Origin: JAKEGK01 sp050116575
GTDB taxonomy: Bacteria > Pseudomonadota > Gammaproteobacteria > SZUA-152
Length of the DNA: 11,749 nt
Reading direction: 5' to 3'
Assembly: GCA_050116575.1 (NCBI GenBank)
Contig: JASFOJ010000155.1
Coordinates: 1-11,749, forward strand
Position 1 is the stretch's first letter. Each line of letters begins with the position of its first letter. Shown here piece by piece: positions 1 through 7,273 of the stretch. The notes beneath the pieces were generated by a model. The model saw only the letters and a list, made by a program, of their open reading frames with translations, made no database searches and had not been told where the DNA came from. A program made the position numbers and the translations under genes.

Positions 1-2
1 CC

Positions 3-71
3 GGGGGTGTCGGTTACTATCCTAAATCCAATTTTATCCATGTAGATACCGGCCGTCCGCGGTTTTGGTGA
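3..71 (+). CDS. 3' end of a DUF882 (YcbK/MepK-type) murein endopeptidase, partial
   Basis: Only the last 22 codons and the TGA stop are in the window; the gene begins upstream. The readable peptide is GGVGYYPKSNFIHVDTGRPRFW. Its core, GVGYYPxSxFxHxDTGxxRxW, is the typical C-terminus of DUF882/peptidase M15-like proteins. The His-x-Asp pair (HVD) contains the last metal-binding His of that fold. Family knowledge: E. coli MepK (YcbK) is an exported zinc endopeptidase that cleaves peptidoglycan cross-links. Export and full-length integrity cannot be judged here because the N-terminus is missing. The assignment rests on a short but very characteristic tail. Confidence 0.8.
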   Translation, partial: GGVGYYPKSNFIHVDTGRPRFW

Positions 72-104
72 TGGCTTTTTGAAACGAACGAAAAACGTTT
101 ACCT

Positions 105-192
105 GTGGGGTGCGGTCAGTGAAGCGAACCACAACAATCAAATGGTTACGACACGCCATAGGGTGCGCTTCGTTCCTCAGCAGCACCCTACG
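105..192. repeat. REP-like inverted repeat pair (GTAGGGTGCG family)
   Basis: Two related short elements face each other. The right one (161-192) reads, on the minus strand, GTAGGGTGC followed by a spacer with TGAGGAACGAAGC and GCACC. Its reverse complement matches the element at 3295-3326 at about 28 of 30 positions. The left one (105-132) is a diverged copy beginning GTGGGGTGCGG. Each element can form a small hairpin through GGTGCG/CGCACC-type ends. This is the usual form of dispersed intergenic repeats in gammaproteobacteria. The spurious peptide VRFVPQQHPT arises from translating it. Confidence 0.6.
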
Positions 193-384
193 ACGCTGCC
201 AGTGACATCCTGCCTGAAAAGTAAATCAAGTCAATCGGCTACGATTCGACCGATGTTTCGGATTTGGATAAATATCTGCATTTAATTTTGTGTGAATTTT
301 CCCGAATTCGGAAATATTGCCAAAGAATCGATTACTTTGATGCACTATATTGGTAACCTTAGAGAATTCGTTACTCAAAAAGGA

Positions 385-3117
385 ATGGCTATAGTGTTTT
401 ACGGTTGGCGGTGCTTTAGCGTTGGGGCTCTTTGTCTTATTTTTTCGGCATGTAACAGCGGCGGCGGGGGTGGTGGTGGCGGTGGGTCCATAACACCCAT
501 CACGTTAAATGACGAATTCGTGACGTTCGAATCCGGCCAGGTGCGTCCACTGGCACTGTCCGCGGACGGCAATACGTTATACGCGGCCAACACACCCAAC
601 AATACACTGGAACTTTATTCTGTAGCCACTGGCAATTTGCAGCATAGCGCCACGGTACCGATAGGCATGGAACCCGTTGCGGTCGCGATAAACGGCACCG
701 AGGTATGGGTGGTGAATCATTTGTCGGACAGTGTCAGTATTGTGGATATCAGTGTGTCGCCGCCACAAGTGGTGCGCACATTGCTGGTGGGTGACGAACC
801 GCGAGACGTTGTATTTGCCGGTGCTTCCAATCAATATGCTTTTATTACCACCGCGCACCGCGGGCAAAACGGTCCCGACGATAATCCTGTCGATGCGCAA
901 CTAACAACACCGGGGGTGGGCCGTGCCGATGTCTGGGTTTTTGATGTTAATAATATCGGCGCTACCATCGGCGGTAATCCGGTTAACGTTATTACGCTGT
1001 TTGGTGATACGCCAAGGGCGTTAACGGTGAGCCCTGATGGCAGTACGGTTTATGCGGCGGTATTTTTATCGGGCAACCAGACCACGACCATAGGACAAGA
1101 TTCTCTGGCCAAACCGGCTCCGTTAATGAACGTGGGTCAGATTACGCAGCCGGATACCGGTTTAATTCTCAAGTTCAACGGCACTAATTGGGCAGACGCT
1201 ACCGGCAGTATTACTGACGGTTTAACGCAGCTCTGGGATGATAAGGTTAATCTTTCCCTGCCTGACTATGACGTGTTTGAAATTGATGCCACGGCGAATC
1301 CGCCGGCGCCAACGGCAGTGCGTCATAGCGGTGTTGGCACGGTGCTGTATAACATGGTCACCAATCCGGTATCGGGCGTGGTTTATGTTTCCAATACCGA
1401 GGCGTTAAATCATATCCGCTTCGAAGGTCCCGGCATCACGTCGACCACGGTTCGAGGTCATTTTGCCGAAAGCCGAATTACCGTCATTGACAATACAACG
1501 GTAGCGCCCCGTCATTTGAATAAACATATTAACTATGATCAGTTCCCCGGAACCCAGGCGGAGCGCGATGCCGCTTTGGCCAATCCCGTTGGCATGGCCG
1601 TTAGCAGTGATGGCAGCATGTTGTATGTGGCTGCGTTTGGATCGCAAAAAATTAGCGTTTATGCTACAGCGGAATTGGAAGGGGATACTTTTAACCCTGT
1701 ATCCGTACCGAATATCACACTCACGGCGGGTGGGCCATCAGGCGTCGTATTGGATGAAACACGCAATCAATTGTACGTATTAACACGTTTCGATAACGGA
1801 TTATCCGTGGTCAACACCACGTCCAATTCCGAACTGGCTCATACCACGATGTTTAATCCCGAACCGGATGTGGTGGTAAACGGCCGGCGCTTTCTTTATG
1901 ATGCCTCTCTATCCAGTCATGGTGATTCTTCCTGCGGCCTGTGTCATGTGTTTGGTGATTTCGATGGCCTGGCGTGGGACCTGGGCAATCCGGATAAAGA
2001 CCAGGTATCCAATCCCAATCCGTTTGCCATACCTGCGCTGTTACGTCCGCCGAATCCCGTCTTCCACCCGATGAAGGGTCCCATGACCACGCAAAGTCTG
2101 CGCGGTTTAAGTGGCAACGGCCCCATGCACTGGCGCGGAGACCGGGTTGGTGCCAGCGCTCAAGCGGGCGAAAGCATCGAACTTGGCGCGTTCAAAGATT
2201 TTAATATCGCATTTCCCGAACTGGTGGGCACAGAAGCCGAAATACCGGCAAACGATATGCAGGCCTTCGCGGAGTTCGCATTGAAGATTATGTATCCGCC
2301 TAATCCCATTCGCGCGTTGGACAATTCCCTGACCAGTGATCAAGCCCAGGGCAGGAGAATCTATCTAACCGACGAAACAACCGGTCCCGGCCAGTTCGAA
2401 TGCAACGACTGCCACGTATTAAATGTTGCTGAAGGCCATTTTGGCACTTCCGGTTTATCGTCCGTCGAGGGTCCTGATATTTCACAGCAATTTAAAATTC
2501 CCCATCTACGTAACATGTACCAGAAAGTCGGCAAATTCGGGGTGTCCGGACAGTTTGCGTCGGGTACATCGTTTATGGGTGATCAAATCAGGGGATTCGG
2601 ATTTATGCACGATGGCGGCATGGATACGGTGGATCATTTTCTCAGTGGCACCGTATTCCGATTTGACAATGATCCTCTGATCAATGACCAAAAACGTGCG
2701 CAGGTCGTGGACTTTGTGATGGGCATGGACAGCGAACTGGTGCCCATCGTGGGACAGCAGGTTACTTTGACGGCCAACAGCGCTCAGGACGTGCACGACC
2801 GTATTGATTTGATGATTGCCAGGGCGCAGGTAACATCGCCGCGCCGCGAATGTGACCTGATTGTCAAAGGGGTTGTCAATGGCGAAGCCCGCGGGGCTCT
2901 GCTGATGGCCGATGGCAGCTATCAGGCTGATCGTGCAGACGATACCATTACTGATGCCGAGTTACGCAGTTTGGTCAACCAAAACGGTCAAACGTTAACA
3001 TTTACCTGTGTACCACCGGGTTCCGGCATCTGGATGGGCATTGATCGTGACGGTGACGGAATTTTCGACCGCGATGAACTGGATCAGGGCACCGATCCGT
3101 TGGTGCCTAACGGCTAG
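385..3117 (+). CDS. Exported lipoprotein with YVTN-type beta-propeller and di-haem cytochrome c (MauG/CCP-like) module
   Basis: About 910 residues from the ATG at 385. The frame is open upstream to a GTG at 292, but no Shine-Dalgarno supports that start. AAAAAGGA abuts the ATG at 385 and lies 9 nt before a GTG at 394, so 394 is an equally plausible start. A short hydrophobic signal ends in the lipobox LIFSAC, with Cys23 as the lipidated residue, followed by NS and nine glycines as a linker. Residues of roughly 35-500 are YVTN/YncE-like propeller repeats (for example ALSADGNTLYAAN). Haem sites are CGLCH (517-521) and CNDCH (673-677). MTTQSLRGL (from 567) with HWRGD (582-586) and a later FMHDGG are typical of di-haem peroxidase-like proteins. 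The last 25 residues, with DRDGDGIFDRDELD, resemble a calcium-binding motif. Likely a membrane-anchored periplasmic or surface redox protein; the substrate is unknown. Confidence 0.85.
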   Translation: MAIVFYGWRCFSVGALCLIFSACNSGGGGGGGGGSITPITLNDEFVTFESGQVRPLALSADGNTLYAANTPNNTLELYSVATGNLQHSATVPIGMEPVAVAINGTEVWVVNHLSDSVSIVDISVSPPQVVRTLLVGDEPRDVVFAGASNQYAFITTAHRGQNGPDDNPVDAQLTTPGVGRADVWVFDVNNIGATIGGNPVNVITLFGDTPRALTVSPDGSTVYAAVFLSGNQTTTIGQDSLAKPAPLMNVGQITQPDTGLILKFNGTNWADATGSITDGLTQLWDDKVNLSLPDYDVFEIDATANPPAPTAVRHSGVGTVLYNMVTNPVSGVVYVSNTEALNHIRFEGPGITSTTVRGHFAESRITVIDNTTVAPRHLNKHINYDQFPGTQAERDAALANPVGMAVSSDGSMLYVAAFGSQKISVYATAELEGDTFNPVSVPNITLTAGGPSGVVLDETRNQLYVLTRFDNGLSVVNTTSNSELAHTTMFNPEPDVVVNGRRFLYDASLSSHGDSSCGLCHVFGDFDGLAWDLGNPDKDQVSNPNPFAIPALLRPPNPVFHPMKGPMTTQSLRGLSGNGPMHWRGDRVGASAQAGESIELGAFKDFNIAFPELVGTEAEIPANDMQAFAEFALKIMYPPNPIRALDNSLTSDQAQGRRIYLTDETTGPGQFECNDCHVLNVAEGHFGTSGLSSVEGPDISQQFKIPHLRNMYQKVGKFGVSGQFASGTSFMGDQIRGFGFMHDGGMDTVDHFLSGTVFRFDNDPLINDQKRAQVVDFVMGMDSELVPIVGQQVTLTANSAQDVHDRIDLMIARAQVTSPRRECDLIVKGVVNGEARGALLMADGSYQADRADDTITDAELRSLVNQNGQTLTFTCVPPGSGIWMGIDRDGDGIFDRDELDQGTDPLVPNG

Positions 3118-3132
3118 TATTGTATAGTTTTA

Positions 3133-3167
3133 CGATCGCATGCCCTGTAGGCGATTGTGTTTTTTTC
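3133..3167 (+). terminator. Probable Rho-independent terminator of the haem lipoprotein gene
   Basis: Sixteen bases after the stop, CGATCGC (3133-3139) pairs with GCGATTG (3151-3157). This gives a 7-bp stem with one G-U pair and an 11-nt loop, followed by TG and a run of seven T. The stem is modest, so efficiency is uncertain, but position and T-tract fit a terminator between convergent genes. Confidence 0.55.
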
Positions 3168-3294
3168 TATGTTAGAGCGTGCTATTGATACGGTAAGTGC
3201 AATACATTGCCGTTTTAAGTAATGTATCAATCTCACGTGGTTGGAAACGGCTATTAGTATCGGTCGCGCATCCACGCGGACATTGAGATGGTTT

Positions 3295-3326
3295 GTAGGG
3301 TGCGGCTGAGGAACGAGGCGCACCAC
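3295..3326 (+). repeat. REP-like hairpin repeat, GTAGGGTGCG family
   Basis: The element begins GTAGGGTGCGGCTGAGG and ends with GGCGCACCAC. GGTGCG and CGCACC form a perfect 6-bp stem. It is the opposite-orientation relative of the copy at 161-192, so the two bracket the haem lipoprotein gene. It lies in the gap between two convergent transcription units, a usual site for such repeats. Confidence 0.65.
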
Positions 3327-3398
3327 GGCCGGTTTAGTAACCTCTGGCTATCGTGAATTGCGTTACCAGTGTGATGTTATACGTTACTCCAGATAAGC

Positions 3399-4520
3399 TC
3401 ATACCTGGTTTTCAAGCACCATCGGCGGTTGATGGCGGTGCAGGAAAAACCGTTCGATAAGAATATGGCGGCTGAGGAAACGGTTGGCCAATAGGTGTTT
3501 GGCTAATGCCTGTTTGAGACTGCCCGGTAGCCAGCCATTGTTTTGTTTTTTTCCGAAACGGCTGCTGAGGTGAGCCTGGTAAGGTTGCAGACTGTTTGCC
3601 GTGTAATGGGTTTTTGCGCGCGAAATAACGTCAGCGGCCATTAATCCGGATTCCACCGCCGGCCGAATACCTTCGCCGCTTTCGGTATAGGCCAGTCCCG
3701 CTGCGTCGCCAATGAGCAGTATACCGTCGTCCACGATTTTCCGGGATGACTGGTCATATAAAAGGTACGCGTGACCCTTGAGCTTGGCCGGGATATGTTC
3801 GGGAAGCCGGCCCAATTGCTGGCAGTAAGCGATAAACTCCTGGGCGGAGTTGGCGATCTTTTTCCCGGTTTCACGCCCGACACCTACGTTTAAGTAATTG
3901 TCCTTGCGAAAAATCCAGCCATAGCCGGACAGATCCGGATAAAAAAACAACTCCGGTGTATCGGGGGCGACCTTGCAGTGGCCGGCCTGTTCAGGCGTCA
4001 TTTCAAATTCCACTTCCTGCGCCGAGATGGGCAACTCCGATTTGCCGATGTGTGCGCCCATGTGCCGCGCCACCGGACAAAAGTGGCCGCCGGCGCCGAC
4101 GACAATGGGGGCAGCAATGCTGTCGTTGACCACCCATTGGCCATTAGTGCGACGTATTTGTCGGAAAGATTCACCAAGCCTGAGCCTGGCGCCGGAGCGC
4201 TTCAGCAGGTAATCGTCAAACTCGAAGCGGCGGATGCCATAACTGACGGGCCATTCGTATTGGTTGTGCAAATACGGCCCTTGCATGGCGCCGGTACGAA
4301 GGGCCTGGATGGGCTGGCAGATCCGTTGACGGCGGTAATCGTCTAAATCGATGTCCAGTTCCTGCACCACGGCCGGAGTGACCCAGCCGGCGCAGACCTT
4401 GTCGCGGGGAAATTGGCTTTTGTCCAGCACGATGACGTCCAGCCCCGCCGCCACTAGACGGCGGGCGCAGGATGATCCTGCCGGCCCGCCGCCGACAATC
4501 AGGACGTCGCACGTGTCCAT
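3399..4520 (-). CDS. Geranylgeranyl reductase family FAD-dependent oxidoreductase
   Basis: 373 residues. The N-terminal Rossmann motif VGGGPAGSS (9-17) and a downstream acidic LDK bind FAD. KVCAGW (41-46) matches the Cys-Gly motif of geranylgeranyl-reductase-like proteins. FYPDLSGYGWIFRK (193-206) followed by NVGVG is the YxWxF signature that lines the lipid pocket in this family. LLIGDAAGLA (268-277) and GEGIRPA (282-288) are the second FAD-contact region. Family members reduce isolated C=C bonds in isoprenoid or other lipid chains, usually with NAD(P)H or ferredoxin. The start codon lies inside the end of the upstream cyclopropane-synthase gene (22-bp overlap), and no good Shine-Dalgarno is visible, so translational coupling is likely. 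The context suggests the substrate is the product of that enzyme (inference). It could instead be a general FAD monooxygenase or halogenase relative. Confidence 0.85.
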   Translation of the reverse strand: MDTCDVLIVGGGPAGSSCARRLVAAGLDVIVLDKSQFPRDKVCAGWVTPAVVQELDIDLDDYRRQRICQPIQALRTGAMQGPYLHNQYEWPVSYGIRRFEFDDYLLKRSGARLRLGESFRQIRRTNGQWVVNDSIAAPIVVGAGGHFCPVARHMGAHIGKSELPISAQEVEFEMTPEQAGHCKVAPDTPELFFYPDLSGYGWIFRKDNYLNVGVGRETGKKIANSAQEFIAYCQQLGRLPEHIPAKLKGHAYLLYDQSSRKIVDDGILLIGDAAGLAYTESGEGIRPAVESGLMAADVISRAKTHYTANSLQPYQAHLSSRFGKKQNNGWLPGSLKQALAKHLLANRFLSRHILIERFFLHRHQPPMVLENQV

Positions 4521-5839
4521 GCTTTATTATCCCGTTGCGTGTTGTCGTCCGCGTACAAATGCGCTCGTGTGGTGGGAATGGCGTTGTTGTTGGGCCGCGT
4601 AAACACCACCTGTAGCAGGTCGGTATCACCGTCGAGAAAATTCGCCATGGCACCCCCCAGATACAAGCGCCAGGAACGGACAAAATTCTCGTCATACATC
4701 TCGGTGATTTCCTTTTCGTGTTCATCAAAGCGCTGCAGCCAATGGGACAGGGTTTTGGCGTAGTGCAAGCGCAGGTTTTCCACGTCCAGGATGCTAAAAC
4801 CCCTGGATACAAAGACCGTCATCATTTCCTGAAGGGTAGGAATATAGCCACCCGGGAAAATATAGCGATTGGCCCATGGATTCATGGCTTCCGGTTCCGT
4901 TTGACCGATACTGTGCACCATGCCGCGGCCGTGCTCGCGCAGGCAGTTGTCGATGACCTTGCCCAGCACGGGATAGCACGCGGTACCCACGTGTTCCAGC
5001 ATGCCCACGGAAACAAAGGCATCGTAACTCCCCGTGATGTTACGGTAATCATCTTCTATAAATTCCACCTGGTCCTGTAGCCCCTGCTGTTTGGCTCGAT
5101 TAGTGGCTTCGATGATTTGCTGGTGAGAGATGTTAAAGGCTTTGACTTTGACACCGAAATTTTTGGCTAAATGCAAAGCCAGCGAGCCCCAGCCGCATCC
5201 GGCGTCCACCACGGTTTCGCCCGGCTTCAGGTACAGCTTGCGGCCGATGTAATCCATTTTGGCAAACTGCGCCTGCTCTAATGTGGTGTCACGATCGGGA
5301 AAATAAGCGCAGGTATAAACCATGTTTTCGTCAAGCCATAGCTTGAAAAAATCGTTGCCCAGGTCGTAGTGGGCGTGAATATCATCGCGGGCGCGGTCGA
5401 ACGAACTCTTGCTCTTGCGCCGATTATTCACCAGCCAGGTCCACAGGTGACCCAGACGTCCTTGTGTGTGCAGCCTGCGTCGACTTTCACCGACTGCGAC
5501 CACAAACTCCACAAGGTTGCCTTCCACGTCAATATTACCGGCAGCGTACTCGATACCAAAATACAGCCGGGGATTGCGCAAAAAGCGCCACAACGCCCCG
5601 CGGGTGCGGATCACCATGCCCAGTTTCGGTTGCTGTGCGGTGACAAAAACCGGTGAACCGTCGGGCAAGGTAATGTACACGGAAGGCCCGCCCAGCGCCA
5701 GTAACAGCTGGCGGGTCAGCCATTTTTCAGCTGGCGATATTTGACTGGGTTTGAGATGAGCCTCTTCGCCCCGTGAGGCAGTGGAGTGATGATTGTTCGA
5801 GTACGGCTGGGTGACAAAATCTGTTTTGTTGGATGCCAT
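4499..5839 (-). CDS. cfa: Cyclopropane-fatty-acyl-phospholipid synthase family SAM-dependent methyltransferase
   Basis: 446 residues. The N-terminal part (about 35-150) is the lipid-binding region of bacterial CFA synthases (FGIEYAAGNIDVEG). The catalytic part starts at HAHYDLGNDFFKLWLD. Motif I, VVDAGCGWGSLAL (210-222), binds SAM. Residues aligning with the active site and bicarbonate site of E. coli Cfa are present: Cys177 in YTCAYF, Glu282 in MLEHVG, His309 in HSIG, YIFPGG (326-331) and Tyr360 in LHYAKTL. The enzyme should transfer a methylene or methyl carbon from SAM to a cis double bond of a membrane phospholipid acyl chain. It is the first gene of an overlapping pair with a flavin reductase, so the final product may be a methyl-branched chain rather than a cyclopropane (inference). 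AGGAGG lies 14 nt before the ATG, rather far; GAGAGA is nearer. The last ~20 polar residues extend past the usual end. Confidence 0.9.
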   Translation of the reverse strand: MASNKTDFVTQPYSNNHHSTASRGEEAHLKPSQISPAEKWLTRQLLLALGGPSVYITLPDGSPVFVTAQQPKLGMVIRTRGALWRFLRNPRLYFGIEYAAGNIDVEGNLVEFVVAVGESRRRLHTQGRLGHLWTWLVNNRRKSKSSFDRARDDIHAHYDLGNDFFKLWLDENMVYTCAYFPDRDTTLEQAQFAKMDYIGRKLYLKPGETVVDAGCGWGSLALHLAKNFGVKVKAFNISHQQIIEATNRAKQQGLQDQVEFIEDDYRNITGSYDAFVSVGMLEHVGTACYPVLGKVIDNCLREHGRGMVHSIGQTEPEAMNPWANRYIFPGGYIPTLQEMMTVFVSRGFSILDVENLRLHYAKTLSHWLQRFDEHEKEITEMYDENFVRSWRLYLGGAMANFLDGDTDLLQVVFTRPNNNAIPTTRAHLYADDNTQRDNKAWTRATS

Positions 5840-5851
5840 GATTATCTCTCG

Positions 5852-5887
5852 ATCCTCCTATTGTAGGATGCCGATAGTTTTTTCGGC
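5852..5887 (-). promoter_or_regulatory. Tandem hairpins over the ribosome binding site of the cfa-like gene
   Basis: In the transcript sense, GCCGA/TCGGC (5887-5883 with 5874-5870) encloses an 8-nt A-rich loop. It is followed without a gap by ATCCT/AGGAT (5869-5865 with 5856-5852) enclosing another 8-nt loop. The AGGAGG sequence (5859-5854) sits in the loop and 3' arm of the second hairpin. Two abutting 5-8-5 hairpins that partly hide a Shine-Dalgarno suggest translational control. The stems are short, so the evidence is only positional. Confidence 0.35.
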
Positions 5888-6534
5888 GACGCCCAGGCAA
5901 CGATTTATATCTCCTGTGTAGTCTAAGGTCGCTGTACCGTCATCCCCATTTTTTGTTAACCAACATACTGCGACTAATGAATCTTATGCTATTTTGGTGA
6001 CAACTTTTTGTCATCAAAATTCGTATCGTGATTTAAATTTATTCAATCTTGATCATAGAGCAATAATATTAGTTTACATTGCGATATCTCATGTTGCAGA
6101 TCGATTAAGGATAATGTTAAGAGAAACCGGGTATTTTGTTAAGGGGCGGCATCGTACGATGACGGGGCAGAAGAAATTGCTCGGCGCCGTTGTTCGGCCG
6201 CAGCTGCTGCGTTATGTGCAGGACCCACTTAACATGATGTCTGCCCTTCCATCTATGCTTTGCCAGCTTCGCATCACGGTAGCAGGCCATAATGCCACGT
6301 CAGCAGGCGAATCCCGGATTGCACTTTTTGCGGACAAAATCGGTCTATTAGCGTACAATGCCCGCGTTATTGTGCGGTTTGGTGTTTAAGGTCCCTTCAA
6401 ATCTCAAAATAAAGTACCTTCGCAACCCTATAGTTAGTAGGCGCTAGTGGTAGAAGCGAGAAATTTCAGCATCCAGCCAGATGTTTGTTTCGCAATATAA
6501 TATATAGTATATAGTCGTAACAACGGTATATTTT
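5888..6534. other. Intergenic region between divergent units; no convincing gene
   Basis: This gap separates the minus-strand cfa-like operon from the plus-strand UPF0149 gene. A plus-strand open frame runs 5994-6389 from a TTG (or 92 codons from ATG 6114, with AAGG 3 nt upstream). Its peptide has no recognisable motif, low-complexity character is absent, and no neighbour explains it, so I leave it as at most a hypothetical remnant. The final 60 bases are AT-rich. They include TATAAT (6496-6501) and a tandem TATATAG TATATAG (6501-6514), so a promoter for the UPF0149 gene probably lies here, but no good -35 box can be matched. Confidence 0.4.
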
Positions 6535-7236
6535 ATGAACAATATTTTTCAGTCTCTCAACGAGCAGGAGCTCGACCGTCTTGATCAATTTTTGATTAAC
6601 CGCATCGACGATGATGACGACTCCGACGATGGGGATGAAGGCGTACTGGATATCTCCGAATTGGATGGTTTTTTAACCGCCATTGTCAGTGGCCCGGTCA
6701 TGGTACCGCCATCCCAATGGTTGCCCGCCGTGTGGGGCGATTTTGAACCGGAATGGGACAATGAAAAAGACTTTAACGAAATAATGTCACTTTTCATGCG
6801 GCATATGAACGGCATCGCGGGCACCTTACTCGAAAGTCCCGAAAAATTCGAACCACTTTTTCTCCAGCGCGAGGTGAAGGGAAAAACCTACGACATTGTC
6901 GATGAATGGTGCTATGGCTACATGCGTGGCGTCGCCCTGGCCATGGATGAATGGGACAAAGGAGGCCATGAAATGATGGCGCTATTAATGCCCATAATGG
7001 CCTTTGCCAGTGAACAGGGCTGGGATGAACTTGACAATATGAGTGAGGATGAAGTGGATAATATTCGAAATGCCATTACCCCCAACGTGCGCGAAATCCA
7101 CGCCTACTGGCTGGCACGCCGGGAAAATAGCGGGCCTTCACATTCTCCTGTTCGTAATACGGAACCACGCGTAGGGCGCAACGACCCCTGTCCCTGTGGC
7201 AGCGGTAAGAAATACAAAAAGTGTTGTTTACACTAA
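6535..7236 (+). CDS. UPF0149 family protein (YecA-like) with C-terminal SEC-C zinc motif
   Basis: 233 residues, close to E. coli YecA. The N-terminal helical UPF0149 domain carries the signature ELDGFLTAI (42-50) and the WCYGYMRGV element (125-133), both typical of YgfB/YecA proteins. The C-terminus is a complete SEC-C motif, GRNDPCPCGSGKKYKKCC (214-231). Cys219, Cys221, Cys230 and Cys231/His233 are candidate zinc ligands; in SecA this motif contacts SecB and the ribosome. Residues 25-35 form an unusually acidic run (DDDDDSDDGDE) inside the N-terminal domain. Function is not established for the family; a role in ribosome or nascent-chain interaction is an inference from the SEC-C tail. No strong Shine-Dalgarno precedes the ATG. 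The DedA gene starts 37 nt downstream in the same direction. Confidence 0.9.
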   Translation: MNNIFQSLNEQELDRLDQFLINRIDDDDDSDDGDEGVLDISELDGFLTAIVSGPVMVPPSQWLPAVWGDFEPEWDNEKDFNEIMSLFMRHMNGIAGTLLESPEKFEPLFLQREVKGKTYDIVDEWCYGYMRGVALAMDEWDKGGHEMMALLMPIMAFASEQGWDELDNMSEDEVDNIRNAITPNVREIHAYWLARRENSGPSHSPVRNTEPRVGRNDPCPCGSGKKYKKCCLH

Positions 7237-7273
7237 CACTGAAGCCAACACTTACCACGACTGATTCGTAGCT

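Noticed and set aside
79..285. 68-codon plus-strand frame containing VRFVPQQHPT
   Set aside because: It is made by reading through the REP-like repeat pair; no ribosome binding site and no real protein features. The minus-strand frame 3114-3326 with VRLVPQPHPT is the same artefact.
302..311. Perfect palindrome CCGAATTCGG upstream of the haem lipoprotein
   Set aside because: Ten bases only, not near a recognisable promoter, and a similar ACGAATTCGT occurs inside the coding region; probably chance.
292..384. N-terminal extension of the haem lipoprotein from GTG 292
   Set aside because: No Shine-Dalgarno at 292, and the extra residues would bury the lipoprotein signal peptide 31 residues deep.
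4216..4812. 198-codon minus-strand frame across the cfa/reductase junction
   Set aside because: It lies in another frame over two well-supported genes whose motifs are in the other frames.
5994..6389. 131-codon plus-strand frame starting at TTG
   Set aside because: No recognisable motif and a poor start; the internal ATG at 6114 has only a weak AAGG at 3 nt. Kept as a note in the intergenic entry rather than called as a gene.
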